Assembly (NCBI RefSeq): GCF_034479515.1
Contig: NZ_CP140152.1
Location: 5,208,001 to 5,272,000, forward strand
Origin: Duganella zoogloeoides
Lineage (GTDB): Bacteria; Pseudomonadota; Gammaproteobacteria; Burkholderiales; Burkholderiaceae_D
Direction of reading: 5' to 3'
Length of the DNA: 64,000 nt
Shown here: positions 29,205 through 41,400 of the stretch, piece by piece
Numbering within the stretch: the first letter of the stretch is position 1
Layout: every line of letters begins with the position of its first letter
Notes under the pieces: model-generated
The model's input: the letters and a program-made list of their open reading frames with translations, nothing else
What the model was told of the DNA's origin: nothing
Database searches by the model: none
Program-made: the position numbers and the translations under genes

Positions 29205-29238
29205 AAAAGCGCACCGGCATCAGTGCCGGCGCGCTTTT
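29205..29238. terminator. bidirectional-type hairpin in the M16 leader
   Basis: AAAAGCGCACCGGCA (29205-29219), loop TCAG, TGCCGGCGCGCTTTT (29224-29238): a 15-bp stem with one mismatch and T-rich tracts on both strands. It follows the M28 stop by about 50 bases and ends only 18 bases before the M16 start. Confidence 0.75.
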
Positions 29239-29288
29239 ATTTTATTGCAAATCGGAAAAAGTTAGAAATAATATAAACGATAGAACGA

Positions 29289-30947
<1,659 letters not shown>

Positions 30948-31101
30948 ATCTGGCTCCTCGGTAGTTTGCAACGAACAACGAATATGACATGATTTACTTG
31001 TGGTCGCAATGGCGGGGCGAATCGGCCTAGGTGACCCAGCGTACAGCCCGCGTGGCGCGCGCGGTCCACACTCGACGGCATACCGCCAGTGGAGACCCCC
31101 C

Positions 31102-31905
31102 ATGCCCGAAGGACCATCGATCGTCATCCTGCGCGAACAGGTCGCAGACTTTGAAGGCCGCACCATTGTGCGCGCGGAAGGCAGCAGCAAGGATGTCGCG
31201 ATGGACGAGCTGGCCGGCCAGCCCATCCTGGCGCTACGTACCTTCGGCAAGCATTTCTTGATACGCCTGGCCGACCGCGCGCTGCGCATCCACCTGCTGA
31301 TGTTCGGCACGTACCTGATCAACGAAACCAAGGAGGCCGGCCGCGCCAAGCCGCGCCTGAGCCTGTTCTTCGACGACGACAGCGCGCTGCATTTTTATAC
31401 GTGCTCGATCAAGACCCTCTCCGACGACCTGGACAGCGAATACGACTGGCGCGGCGACGTCATGAGCGACGCCTGGTCGCCGGCGCTGGCGCTGAAAAAA
31501 CTGCGCGCCCAGCCCGACCTGCTGGCCTGCGACGCTCTGCTCGATCAAGCCATCTTTGCCGGCGTGGGCAACATCATCAAGAACGAGGTGCTGTTCCGCG
31601 TGCGCCTCCACCCACTCTCCAGGATGGGCGATATCCCGGCAGCGAAGCTGCGCGCACTGGTGGCGCAGGCGCGCGCGTACAGCTTCGATTTTCTGGCATG
31701 GAAAAAAGAGGGAACGCTCAAGCAGCACTGGCTGGCGCACACCAAGAAAATCTGCCCGCGCTGCAATATCTCGTTCCTGCGCGGGCACCTGGGCAAGACC
31801 GCGCGGCGCAGCTTTTATTGCGCGCGCTGCCAGCTGCAATATCCGCTTACACCAGCCCGGTCAGGTAATACACAGCGATCACGAAAAACACCGCCAGCGT
31901 CTTGA
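31102..31905 (+). CDS. Fpg/Nei-family DNA glycosylase
   Basis: This 267-residue protein begins MPEGPSI, giving the N-terminal Pro2 nucleophile and Glu3 of Fpg/Nei base-excision enzymes. The helix-two-turn-helix segment reads IFAGVGNIIKNEVLF. A zinc finger closes the protein with Cys218-x2-Cys221 and Cys240-x2-Cys243. EGPS favours the endonuclease VIII (Nei) side, which removes oxidised pyrimidines. The ATG at 31102 is required by Pro2 and has GGAG 7 bases before it. Its 3' end overlaps the convergent permease gene by 59 bases. Confidence 0.88.
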   Translation: MPEGPSIVILREQVADFEGRTIVRAEGSSKDVAMDELAGQPILALRTFGKHFLIRLADRALRIHLLMFGTYLINETKEAGRAKPRLSLFFDDDSALHFYTCSIKTLSDDLDSEYDWRGDVMSDAWSPALALKKLRAQPDLLACDALLDQAIFAGVGNIIKNEVLFRVRLHPLSRMGDIPAAKLRALVAQARAYSFDFLAWKKEGTLKQHWLAHTKKICPRCNISFLRGHLGKTARRSFYCARCQLQYPLTPARSGNTQRSRKTPPAS

Positions 31906-33259
31906 TCACGGTGATGCCGAAGATCTCGCCGTACGACTGCTTGTGCGTCAGGCCCGTCACCGCCAGCAGGGTGATGACGGCGCCGTTGTGCGGCAAGGTA
32001 TCCATGCCGCCGCTGGCCATCGACACCACGCGGTGCAGCACTTCGAGCGGAATCTGCGCGCTTTCTGCTGCACGGATGAACTGGTCCGACATGGCAGCGA
32101 GCGCAATGCTCATGCCGCCCGAGGCCGATCCGGTGATGCCGGCCAGCGTGGTCACGGAAACGGCCGCGTTGATCAGCGGATCGGGCACGCTTTTGAGTGC
32201 GCTGCTCACCGCCAGGAAACCCGGCAACGCCGCGATCACGCCGCCGAAGCCGTACTCGGACGCGGTATTCATCGCCGCCAGCAAGGCGCCGCCGACCGCC
32301 GCCTTGGTGCCTTCGGCAAACGCGGCGCGCACGCGGCCGAACGCGGTCACCACCACGAACACGATGCCAAGCAGCAGCGCGCCTTCTACGGCCCAGATAC
32401 CGATCACGCCCTTGATGGGCAGGTTGATGGCGCTGTGCAGGCCGGGCAAGGCGTCGGCCGTGAGCGCGTAGTTGTCGCCGTACCAGTGCGGGATCATCTT
32501 GGTCAGCGCGAAGTTGACCACGCCGACCAGCACCAGCGGCGCGATCGACAGCAGCGGGTGCGGCAGCCCGCTGCGGGCAGCCTTCGGCTGGTGATCCGCA
32601 TTGGCTTCGGCGGCGCTGCCGCCATAGCCTTCGCCGGTGGCCATCACGGTGCGGCGGCGCCATTCGAGGTAAATCAGGCCGGCGGTCAGCATGGCGACAC
32701 TGCCGATCACACCGAGCCACGGCGCGGCCCAGCCGGTGGTCTTGAAGAACGTGGTGGGGATGATGTTCTGGATTTGCGGGGTGCCGGGCAAGGTGTCCAT
32801 GGTGAACGAAAACGCCCCGAGCGCAATTGCCCCGGGCATCAGCCGCTTGGGGATATTGCTTTGCCGGTAAAGCTCGGCTGCGAACGGGTACACCGCGAAC
32901 ACCACCACGAACAGCGACACGCCGCCGTAGGTGAGCAGCGCGCACACCAGCACGATCACGGCATTGGCGCGGGTGCGGCCGATGTAGCGGATCGCCGCCA
33001 CCACGATCGATTCGGAAAAGCCGGAAATTTCGATCAGCTTGCCGAACACCGCGCCCAGTAAGAACACCGGGAAATACAGTTTGACGAAGCCGACCAGCTT
33101 TTCCATGAAGATCCCGGAAAACACCGGCGCCACCGCGCCCGGGTCGGTCAGCAATACCGCGCCGAGGGCGGCAATCGGCGCAAACAGGATCACGCTGTAG
33201 CCGCGATACGCAGCCAACATCAAAAAGGCCAACGCTGCAAGAACAATGACGAACGACAT
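31847..33259 (-). CDS. GntP-family permease
   Basis: This 470-residue inner-membrane carrier has about 12 helices. It carries GntP-family segments such as FGKLIEISGFSESIV, YGGVSLFVVVFAVYPFA and DTLPGTPQIQN, and the C-terminal SGGMDTLPHNGAVITLL. GntP members import gluconate, D-serine and other hydroxy acids with protons; the substrate here is not evident. GGAG precedes the ATG. No sugar-acid catabolic gene is adjacent. Confidence 0.88.
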   Translation of the reverse strand: MSFVIVLAALAFLMLAAYRGYSVILFAPIAALGAVLLTDPGAVAPVFSGIFMEKLVGFVKLYFPVFLLGAVFGKLIEISGFSESIVVAAIRYIGRTRANAVIVLVCALLTYGGVSLFVVVFAVYPFAAELYRQSNIPKRLMPGAIALGAFSFTMDTLPGTPQIQNIIPTTFFKTTGWAAPWLGVIGSVAMLTAGLIYLEWRRRTVMATGEGYGGSAAEANADHQPKAARSGLPHPLLSIAPLVLVGVVNFALTKMIPHWYGDNYALTADALPGLHSAINLPIKGVIGIWAVEGALLLGIVFVVVTAFGRVRAAFAEGTKAAVGGALLAAMNTASEYGFGGVIAALPGFLAVSSALKSVPDPLINAAVSVTTLAGITGSASGGMSIALAAMSDQFIRAAESAQIPLEVLHRVVSMASGGMDTLPHNGAVITLLAVTGLTHKQSYGEIFGITVIKTLAVFFVIAVYYLTGLV

Positions 33260-33453
33260 GCCGACTCCATTGGGTATTGATCTGGGGATATTGTAGTCGT
33301 AAAAGCAACGGCCTCATCGGTGCACGGCGCCAGCCATGCAATAATTGAACATCAGCCGACCACCAAACAACACCGGCGGCTACCAGCGAGCACCGATGCG
33401 CGTGCGCCAGTACCGCCAGCCGTAAAACCGCCATAGACCGCTACAGGAACCTC

Positions 33454-34611
33454 ATGCGCCTGCCCCTCCTCCTCCTGCTCTCCAGCCTGAACGCCGCAGC
33501 CCAAAACCAGTCCCACGGCAAGCCCCAACCGCAAGTGCCGCAAGTGCGCATCGGCGTTGTCGCGCCCTTGTCCGGCGCCAGCGCCCATCTCGGCAAGGAC
33601 ATCGAAAACGGCGCCCGCATGGCAATCGACGACCTCAACGCCACCGGCCCGCAGATCGGCGGGCGCAACGTGCAGTTCGTGTTGCAGGTCGAGGATGACG
33701 CCGGCGATCCCAAGCAGGGCACGGCCGTGGCGCAAAAACTGGTCGATGCCGAGGTGGCCGGCGTGGTCGGCCACCTCAATTCCGGCACCAGCGTGCCGGC
33801 CTCGCGCATCTACGCGGCGGCCGGCATTGCGCAGATCACACCGGCCGCCACCACGCCGCTGTACACGCGCCAGGGTTTCCAGACCGCGTTCCGGCTGGTG
33901 GCCAACGACAACAAGATCGGTGAAGTGCTGGGCCGCTACGCGGTGCACACGCTCAAGGCGCGCCGCATCGCCGTGATCGACGACCGCACCGCGTTCGGCC
34001 AGGGCCTGGCCGATGCCTTCCTCAAGGGCGTGCGCGCGCAGGGCACGGCGGCGGACGCCGTCAGCCGCCAGTACACCACTGACCGCGCCACCGACTTCAA
34101 CGCCATCCTCACCCAGATCAAGGCGCGCCAGCCCGACCTGATCTTCTTTGGCGGCATGGATGCGGTAGCCGGCCCCATGCTCAAGCAGATGAAGACGCTG
34201 GGCCTGGACGTGCGGCTGCTGAGCGGCGATGGCATCTGCGCCGAACGCCTGCCGCAGCTGGCCGGCGATGCCCTGGCCGACAACCAGGTCACCTGCGCCG
34301 TGGCCGGCGGCGTGACCGGCAACTACGACGCCGGCTACCGCGCCTTCGTGGACCGCTACCAGCAACGTTTCAAGCTGCCGCTGCAAACCTATGCGCCGTA
34401 CGCCTACGATGCGGTGATGCTGCTGGCCAAGTCGATGCAGGCGGCCGGCACCGCCGTGCCGAAACAGTATCTGCCCGAACTGGCCAAGATCAAGTACCAG
34501 GGCGTGACCGGCGCCATCGGCTTCGACCGCTACGGCGACCTGGCCAACCCGGCCGTGACGCTGTACACCTATCGCGGCGGGCGCAAGACCCGCATCGACA
34601 TCCTGCACTAG
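33454..34611 (+). CDS. LivK-like periplasmic amino-acid binding protein
   Basis: This 385-residue type I periplasmic binding protein has a short signal peptide (MRLPLLLLLSSLNAAA-Q). The N-terminal segment VRIGVVAPLSGASAHLGKDIENGARMA is typical of Leu/Ile/Val receptors, and GHLNSGTSVPASRIYAAAGI, AYDAVMLL and IGFDRYGD follow. No livHMGF permease or ATPase genes lie beside it, so it is an orphan receptor here. AGGAACCTC precedes the ATG. Confidence 0.88.
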   Translation: MRLPLLLLLSSLNAAAQNQSHGKPQPQVPQVRIGVVAPLSGASAHLGKDIENGARMAIDDLNATGPQIGGRNVQFVLQVEDDAGDPKQGTAVAQKLVDAEVAGVVGHLNSGTSVPASRIYAAAGIAQITPAATTPLYTRQGFQTAFRLVANDNKIGEVLGRYAVHTLKARRIAVIDDRTAFGQGLADAFLKGVRAQGTAADAVSRQYTTDRATDFNAILTQIKARQPDLIFFGGMDAVAGPMLKQMKTLGLDVRLLSGDGICAERLPQLAGDALADNQVTCAVAGGVTGNYDAGYRAFVDRYQQRFKLPLQTYAPYAYDAVMLLAKSMQAAGTAVPKQYLPELAKIKYQGVTGAIGFDRYGDLANPAVTLYTYRGGRKTRIDILH

Positions 34612-34687
34612 AACCGAAAACAGTACGGCTGATCGGCCCCGCTGCCGAGGCGCGCAGGCAGCGCCTCATTCCCGGCCGGGACAGATT

Positions 34688-36703
34688 CTAGGGAAGTTCT
34701 GCCAGCGCCTGCTCGATCTCGCCCGGATGGCGCGCGCGATAGGCGCCGTAGTATATGGCGCTGCCGCCGGCGCCCAGGTGGCCGCGATCGTTATGTGCAT
34801 ACAGGCCGGTACCGGCCATGCTGGCGTGGCAACGCTGCGCATCGCACGGCACGTCATAGGTATGCAGCGTGGCGGTGCGCGGAAAGCGCGCGCGCATGTC
34901 GGCAAGGATGGCGTCGATGTCGCGATAGCGCGCATCGGCCTCGGCGCGCGGAAAGCTGCACTCGTCGTGCGCGCGGCCGGGCAGGTACACCCGATTCGAG
35001 ACGCAGTTTTCCAGTCTGGCAGGCAAGAGCGGCAGGTCTTCGAGGAATACCACGCGCTTGCCTGCCGCTTCCAGCTTGCCGATGGTGCGCGCCAGCGCGG
35101 TATTGATCTGGCCAGGCAGGAAACCGTGGCCGGTCGGTTGCACGCCAGCGCCGGTGCCGGTGTTCTGATACAGGTCCCACACTGCCGACATGAACACCAC
35201 CGATATCTCCGGCCGCGACAATACCCAGGCAATGGTGTTGCGGCCATGCGCGCGGCACTCCTGCGCGTGCTGCTGGAAGCCGGGGTCGCCGGCGCGCTCG
35301 GGACTGTCCTCGATCGGCGCACACATGGTGAAGGTCATGTCGTGGATGGCCAGACCATGTTCCTTGCCGAGTTGATCGATAAAATCGATCAGGTGGTAAG
35401 CATGGCTATCTCCAAGCAACACCGCCTTGCGCGGCGACGCGGCATCGCCCACCGTGCACAGCGCGTTCGGAGTCACCTCGACCTGGCTCCAGCACTGTTT
35501 GGCGCGCGGCCGGTCGAACACGGTACTGCCGGCATCGGCATTGTCCTGCTGGTAGTGCGCCGGATACCAGGCCATGAAATTGTCGGTCTTGCGGGCCACC
35601 TGCAGCAGCGCCAGCACCGTCAGCACCGGCAGCAGGAACAGCAGCGCGGCGGTTTTTACCGGCGACCAGCACGCGCGACGCAACGGGTTTTCCACGAAGT
35701 AGTGGGTGGCCACGGCCAGCGCCAACGACAGCCCCAGCGCGGCGGACATCGCACCCGCCGATTGCCAGCCCATGCGACCGAACGCGAAAATCACCGGCCA
35801 GTGCCATAGGTACAGCACGTACGAGATCTTGCCCAGGAAGACAGCCACGCGGTTGCTCAGCAAAACCCTGCAGTAATGCGCCCCCTCGATGCCGACGATT
35901 ACCAGCACGGCGCCAAGGCACGGCCATAAGGCATTTATGCCCGGCATCGGCGTACCCGCGTTGTAGCGCAATCCGCACACCACGATCACGGCCAGTCCCG
36001 CCAGCAACATGGCGTCGTACCACACCCGCCTGGCCGTGACGGGAAAACGGTGCAAGGCAAATACCAGCACCACGCCGCACAGCAATTCGAACAGCCGTCC
36101 TTGCAGGAAAAAGTATGCGCCGGGCGCAGCGCGGCTCACGTCGTACCACGACCAGGCCAGGGCAGCAGCCCACAGCCCCGCCACCAGGGCCAGCGTGTAA
36201 CCGGCGCGCAGCCTGGCCACCATCAGCAACAGCAGCGGCACGACCAGGTAGAACTGCTCCTCGACCGACAGCGACCAGGTGTGTAACAACGGGTGCTTAT
36301 CGGCCTGCAAGTCGAAGTAGCCGGTCTGCCTGGCCAGGAAGATATTCGCATTCAATAACAATACAGCGCGGATACTTTTGAGCAGCGTGAGGTTGCTACC
36401 CGGGAAGTTGTACACCAGGCAGAACGCCACGGTTGCCGCCATCACCAGCAGCAGCGCCGGCGCCAGCCGCTTGAGCCGCCGCGTATAAAATTGCTTGAGG
36501 CTGAAGGTGCCGGCCTGCTGGCCGGCCAGTATCGAACGGCAGACCACGTAGCCGGAAATGACGAAGAACACATCCACGCCGATGTACCCGCCAGCCACCG
36601 CACTGAACCTGGCGTGGCATAACAGCACCAGCAACACGGCCAGGGCACGCAGGCCATCGATTTCAGGGAGGTAACGATTCGGCGCTGGCGCTGTGGCGGT
36701 CAT
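34688..36703 (-). CDS. OafA-like acyltransferase with SGNH domain
   Basis: This 671-residue protein opens with an acyltransferase-3 membrane domain (YLPEIDGLRALAVLLVLLCH, GYIGVDVFFVISGYVV, HTWSLSVEEQFY; about residues 1-370). It ends with a soluble SGNH hydrolase-like domain containing VLLGDSHAYHL. Proteins of this plan O-acetylate lipopolysaccharide or other surface glycans, the SGNH domain passing the acyl group on in the periplasm. No glycan cluster surrounds it. Confidence 0.9.
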   Translation of the reverse strand: MTATAPAPNRYLPEIDGLRALAVLLVLLCHARFSAVAGGYIGVDVFFVISGYVVCRSILAGQQAGTFSLKQFYTRRLKRLAPALLLVMAATVAFCLVYNFPGSNLTLLKSIRAVLLLNANIFLARQTGYFDLQADKHPLLHTWSLSVEEQFYLVVPLLLLMVARLRAGYTLALVAGLWAAALAWSWYDVSRAAPGAYFFLQGRLFELLCGVVLVFALHRFPVTARRVWYDAMLLAGLAVIVVCGLRYNAGTPMPGINALWPCLGAVLVIVGIEGAHYCRVLLSNRVAVFLGKISYVLYLWHWPVIFAFGRMGWQSAGAMSAALGLSLALAVATHYFVENPLRRACWSPVKTAALLFLLPVLTVLALLQVARKTDNFMAWYPAHYQQDNADAGSTVFDRPRAKQCWSQVEVTPNALCTVGDAASPRKAVLLGDSHAYHLIDFIDQLGKEHGLAIHDMTFTMCAPIEDSPERAGDPGFQQHAQECRAHGRNTIAWVLSRPEISVVFMSAVWDLYQNTGTGAGVQPTGHGFLPGQINTALARTIGKLEAAGKRVVFLEDLPLLPARLENCVSNRVYLPGRAHDECSFPRAEADARYRDIDAILADMRARFPRTATLHTYDVPCDAQRCHASMAGTGLYAHNDRGHLGAGGSAIYYGAYRARHPGEIEQALAELP

Positions 36704-36853
36704 CTGATGAAGCGTGTGGGCCGTAGCGCCAATTGCTTATTAAAATAAAGGCAGCATTATAGACTTGCTAATAGAAAAATTGCCAACAACAGAAGACGTG
36801 CGCCACGCCCGCCCGGGTGGGCCTATCCTGTCTTCATGTCTTGGAGGAACCCG

Positions 36854-37864
36854 ATGCCTGTCGTCCGTTGCCTGATCGCGTGCATGACCTGGTGCTGCCT
36901 CGCCACCCCTGCGTTGGCCGCCAGCGACGAGCCCGCGCGCGTCACCATCGCCACCACCCGCGACCCGGTGGACAAGTCCTACCGCAAGATGGTCGCAGGC
37001 ATGGACCGCTTCGAACGCCTGCATGCGCTGGCGCCGCAGGCCACCTTGCGCTTCCAGCTGCTGCCGCGCCTGTCCACCACTGAACTCGACGGCATCACCT
37101 TGCGCGTGGCCGGCGACAGCGTCTCGCTGCCGGTCACGGTCGCGCCCGATCACACCTTCACGCTGCCGCGCGACGCCCGCGCGCTGGCGCAGGACGCCGC
37201 CCTCGTGGCCAGCCGCAAGACCAGCACCCTCACCTGGCGCGCCCAGGTGCGCAGTCCCGGCGTACCGGCCGGCATGCGCCGCCTGGGCGACCTGCGCCTG
37301 GAATGCCAGGTGGGTGTGGCTGCCGGCCTGCTGTCGAACAATTCCGAGATGTTCGCCTGGCTGGGCGACCTGCTGACCGATGCCGACAGCATCTGCGGCG
37401 CTCCCGACGGCAACTACGTGTTCTTTGCCGAGCGCCCGATTTTCGGCGTCACCGCGCGCCATGGTGCGCGCAGCACCGCCCTGCCGTTCGACCTGCTGTA
37501 TGCGGGCGGCACGCAAACCCCGGAGTCGCTGCCCTACTGCGACTGCCAGGTCCTGCTCGACCGCAGCTTTTATGCGCCGCTGTGGGACAAGTCCTGGCCC
37601 GACGACACCCTGCTGGCCTTCGAATACATGGACGACCCGCCCACCACCCTGCTTGCGCCCGGCTACGACACCACGGCCGCCGTGCGCGCCAGGCTGGGGC
37701 CAGCCACCGCGCTGCAATTCGACACCGGCATGCAAGTGTGGCGCTACCGCTACCCGCAGGCGGCCGGCAAGGGCAGCGACGGCCAGCCGGCGTATGCCGA
37801 GTTCGTTATTTTGTTCGGCCCGGATGGCGCGGCCCGCAAGGCGCGCCTGACCGAGCCGCTGTAG
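36854..37864 (+). CDS. exported protein of unknown function (first of pair)
   Basis: This 336-residue protein has a signal peptide (MPVVRCLIACMTWCCLATPALA-A). The first part of the mature chain looks like an immunoglobulin-type beta region (TLRFQLLPRLSTTELDGITLRVAGDSVSLPVTV). The second half has paired cysteines (RLECQV, ICGAPDGNYVFF, YCDCQVLLDRSFY). I do not recognise a family. The ATG at 36854 has GGAGG upstream; an ATG at 36836 lies before that site. The next gene follows after 22 bases, so they form an operon. Confidence 0.7.
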   Translation: MPVVRCLIACMTWCCLATPALAASDEPARVTIATTRDPVDKSYRKMVAGMDRFERLHALAPQATLRFQLLPRLSTTELDGITLRVAGDSVSLPVTVAPDHTFTLPRDARALAQDAALVASRKTSTLTWRAQVRSPGVPAGMRRLGDLRLECQVGVAAGLLSNNSEMFAWLGDLLTDADSICGAPDGNYVFFAERPIFGVTARHGARSTALPFDLLYAGGTQTPESLPYCDCQVLLDRSFYAPLWDKSWPDDTLLAFEYMDDPPTTLLAPGYDTTAAVRARLGPATALQFDTGMQVWRYRYPQAAGKGSDGQPAYAEFVILFGPDGAARKARLTEPL

Positions 37865-37886
37865 TTCCCCTACCCGGAGCGCCACC

Positions 37887-38342
37887 ATGAAACTGTCCTC
37901 GTCCCTGTTTCTCTCCACGCGCCTGGCTGCGGCCGGCCTGCTGTTGCTGGTGACCAGCGCCTGCGCCAGTCCACCTCCGTCTGCACCGCCTGCCGCTCCT
38001 GCCGCCGCCACAGCGCCAGCCGCAGCCAGCAGCCTGTGGCAGCAGATCCAGGCCGCCAGCGCCAACCCGGTGTGCGACAACGACAGCCAATGCCACACGG
38101 TCGGCGTGGGCGCCAAGGCGTGCGGCGGGCCGCAGAGCTACCTGCCGTGGTCCAGCAAGCAGGACGATGGCGCAACCCTTAAACAACTGGTGGAACGCCA
38201 CGCCGCCGTTCTGCGCGCCCAGGATGCGCGCGAGGCGATGATGTCCACTTGCTCGGTGGTAGCGGACCCAGGCGCCAGTTGCCGCGCCAACCGCTGCGTG
38301 CTCAATCCGGCCAGCGCCGGCGGCCAGCCCAACGTGCGCTAA
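37887..38342 (+). CDS. cysteine-rich lipoprotein of unknown function (second of pair)
   Basis: This 151-residue protein has a hydrophobic leader ending VTSAC-A, a plausible lipobox, then a Pro/Ala-rich linker. Its compact domain has six cysteines: CDNDSQC, KACGGP, STCSVV and ASCRANRC. The spacing and the ACGGPQSYLPW segment look like a small disulfide-rich periplasmic fold seen in other proteobacterial unknowns. It is 22 bases after its partner and is followed by a strong terminator. Confidence 0.68.
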   Translation: MKLSSSLFLSTRLAAAGLLLLVTSACASPPPSAPPAAPAAATAPAAASSLWQQIQAASANPVCDNDSQCHTVGVGAKACGGPQSYLPWSSKQDDGATLKQLVERHAAVLRAQDAREAMMSTCSVVADPGASCRANRCVLNPASAGGQPNVR

Positions 38343-38385
38343 GCCCGCGTCGTCCCCCGCCTTGGCGTGCGGGGCACCAAACGAA

Positions 38386-38424
38386 AAAAGGCCTGCGGCG
38401 CCGAATGGCTGCCGCAGGCCTTTT
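38386..38424. terminator. bidirectional terminator between convergent genes
   Basis: AAAAGGCCTGCGGC (38386-38399), an 11-base loop, GCCGCAGGCCTTTT (38411-38424): a perfect 14-bp stem with A/T tracts on both sides. Confidence 0.88.
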
Positions 38425-38440
38425 AATGCAGTAATTACTG

Positions 38441-38470
38441 CTTAGTAGGGCTTAGTAAGGCTTAGTAAGC
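38441..38470. repeat. triple 10-bp repeat at the end of the S8 gene
   Basis: CTTAGTAGGG, CTTAGTAAGG and CTTAGTAAGC follow each other directly. The last copy contains the stop codon of the serine peptidase gene, so the first two copies are downstream duplicates of its end. Confidence 0.75.
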
Positions 38471-41400
38471 CAGTTTGCCCTTGTCCGACGAGCTCTTGAA
38501 CAGCGGCAGTGGATCGGTGGTATCCACATCGATCACCGTGGTGCCCTGCCGGACGCCGCCCACCAGGTAGTCCACCGCACCGACGTAGCGTTTGCCCACG
38601 TCCAGGTTGCTCCAGCTCATGCCGACCGACGCCGTGCCGCCCAGGGTGGCCGAGCTTGGCGACATCACCTTGAAGTTACCAGCGGTCGAGGTTGGCTGTA
38701 CCAGCCAGCTCGACAGCTTGTAGGTGGCCTGGCCGCCAGCCGGGGCGTAACCGATCACGCACAGGGTGTAATTGCCTGCCGCCGGTGACACCAGCTCGAT
38801 GCGCTCGTTCGACGTCAGTTCGCCGCTCTGGCCCACCAGGGTGTTGCCGCGCAACAGGATCAGGTCGAGATCGGAGTCGCCGGCGCCCGTGCCGGTGTTG
38901 TCCGAGTCGAACAGTGCGAAGCGCGCCACCAGCGTGCCAGCCGGCACGGTGAAGTTGTGCACGTTCACGCCGGCCGAAGCGCCGTTCAGGCACAGCGTCG
39001 CATTGTCCGCGCCGCCGGCCTGGCCGATGGTGCGGGTGGTTTGCGTTGCCGGCAGCAAGCCCTTGGCGGTGCTGAAGGCGCCGGCAAAACCGGTGCCCAC
39101 GGTAAGCACCTTGGCGCCTGACGTGTTTTCGCTGTACACGTTGGCAGCTGCGGCAATGCCGGTGCCGCGCGCGGTCAGCGGGCTGCGTACCGTGTGCACG
39201 CCGTCGCTCCAGACCAGCGAACCGTAGGACCAGGTATCGCGTGCCGCAGTGGTGCGGGTGAGGCGGGCCGTGAAGGTGGCCTTGGCGCCCGGCGCCAGCG
39301 TCAGCGTGGCCGGCGAGATCGCCACCGTGAAGCCCGGCAGTGTGGCCGTGGCGTTATAGGTGGCGGTGGTGTCGCCAACATTGGTGACGGTGCGGGTGAG
39401 CGTTTGCGCGCCCAGCACGTTGGAGGCGGTAAGCGACGCCAGGTTCAGGTTGTAGGCTGCGATGCCGCCGCCGAACGCGGTGCACTGCGCCGCGCTGTAC
39501 ACCAGGCCCTGGCCACACAGGAAGCGTGCGTACTCGACCGGAGCGATGTCGTACACCAGGCCGGGATCGGCCGCCGTCGTCGGCGCAATGTGGCCGGCGC
39601 CCTGGCCGAACGGACGCATGCCCGCGTAGGTGGCCGAGGTGTCCCATGGCACTTTGGCGCTCTGGCCGTCGTTGAAGGTGTTGTAGGCGGTGGTCATCAG
39701 CGCCGACTTGATGGCAGCCGGGCTCCAGGTCGGATGGCGCTGCTTGAGCAGCGCGGCCACGCCAGCCACGTGCGGCGACGCCATCGAGGTACCCGACAGG
39801 AAGCCGAACTCGACCGTTTGCGCCGGGTTGCCGGCGGCGATCGCGTCGCGCTGGGCCTGGGTCAGGTCGGGCGTGAGCGCGGCCAGGATGTCGGTGCCTG
39901 GCGCGGTCATGTCCGGTTTCAGGATGTTGGCGTTGGCCACGTTCGGGCCGCGCGAGGACGAGCCGCTCATCACCGGCGCGACCACGGTGGTATCGACGGT
40001 AGGCTTCAGATTGCCCAGCGCAGCCGTGGCGCCGGTATTGCCCGCCATATAGCTTTTCAGGATAGCGCCGTTTTCCTTGGTGATGTGCACGGTGGACAGC
40101 GAGTGCGCCTGGTTCAGGATGGTGACTGCACCGTTCTCGACGTTGGCGATGATCGCGCCGACCGCACCGGCGGTCTTGGCGTTGGCGCTCTTGTTAACCA
40201 ATACGTTGTTGCCACGGTCGCAGACCAGGATCTTGCCGGTTACCTTGGCCGGGTCGAGCAGGGCTGCCACGCTGTCGGCCGGGCCGAAGCACTGGAGCAG
40301 CGACGCCTGCTGGGCCGGCGTGAGGCCGGCCAGGCCTGCATCCCTGGCCAGGATCAGCGGCGACGAAGGGGTGTTGGCGTTGCTCGAAGCGCCAGTCAGC
40401 TTGACGCCGGTAGGCAGGATTACGTCGCCGACGTACAGGCGGTTGTGGGTGGAGTTGCCGACCGTGGACAGCCACGGGCTGATGTGGCTTACTGGCGCCG
40501 GCGCGGTGGCGGTCGGGCCCGAGTTGCCGCCCGAGGCGGCAACGAACACGCCGGCTGCCGCCGCACCCAGGAAGGCCTGCTCGGTGGCCTCGTCGAAGGA
40601 GCCGCCGCCGGCCGACGGGCCGATCGAGAAGTTGATCACGTTGACGCCGTCCTTGACGGCCTGGTTGATCGCCGAGACGCTGTTGGATGTGGCGCAGCCG
40701 TTGCGGCGGGTGGGATCGGTCCAGCACACCTTGTACGAGGCAATGCGGGCGCGCGGCGCCATGCCGGAAATCTTGCCCAGGTTGACGCCGTTGATGATGG
40801 CGCTGGTGCCGCCATTGCCGGCAGCGGTGGTGGACGTGTGGCTGCCGTGGCCGCCCTCGCCGACCGAGCCGCCGATCGAGTCGCGCGGCGAGGCGAATTC
40901 GGTCCAGTGCAGTTGCTGGTTGGCGGTCTTGTAGGCACGCGCGCCGATCAGCTTGTTGTTGCAATTGGCGACGGTAAAACCTTCGCCGGTATCGCAGCCG
41001 CCCTTCCAGCTGGCAGGCGGCGCATCGTAGGCCAGCGTACCGCCGCTGTGGGTGGGATTGCCGTTCTCGTCCACGCGGTCGGCGTAGCTGGGATTTTCCG
41101 GCCAGATACCGCTATCGACGATGCCGACGATGATGTCTTCGCCCGCGAGCTTTTGGCCGCCCAGTTGCGACCACAGGCCGCCCGGCTGGTCGAGGCCCAG
41201 GAAGGTCGGCGTGTAGCTGGTGTCGAGGATCATTTCGGAGTCGGCCGTGATGGCGGCCACGCCGGCGTTTTTCTTCAGTGCGCGCACTTCGGCGTCGGTC
41301 AGCAGCGCCGCAAAGCCATTGAACACCACGTCGTATTTGTGGGTGATCTCGGCAGCGCTGACGGTTTTGATGACGTCGTTCTGTTTGGCGTCGAGGTAGC

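Noticed and set aside
26883..29276. Long plus-strand open frame over the M16 gene
   Set aside because: Antisense shadow of a clear metallopeptidase, with no motif of its own.
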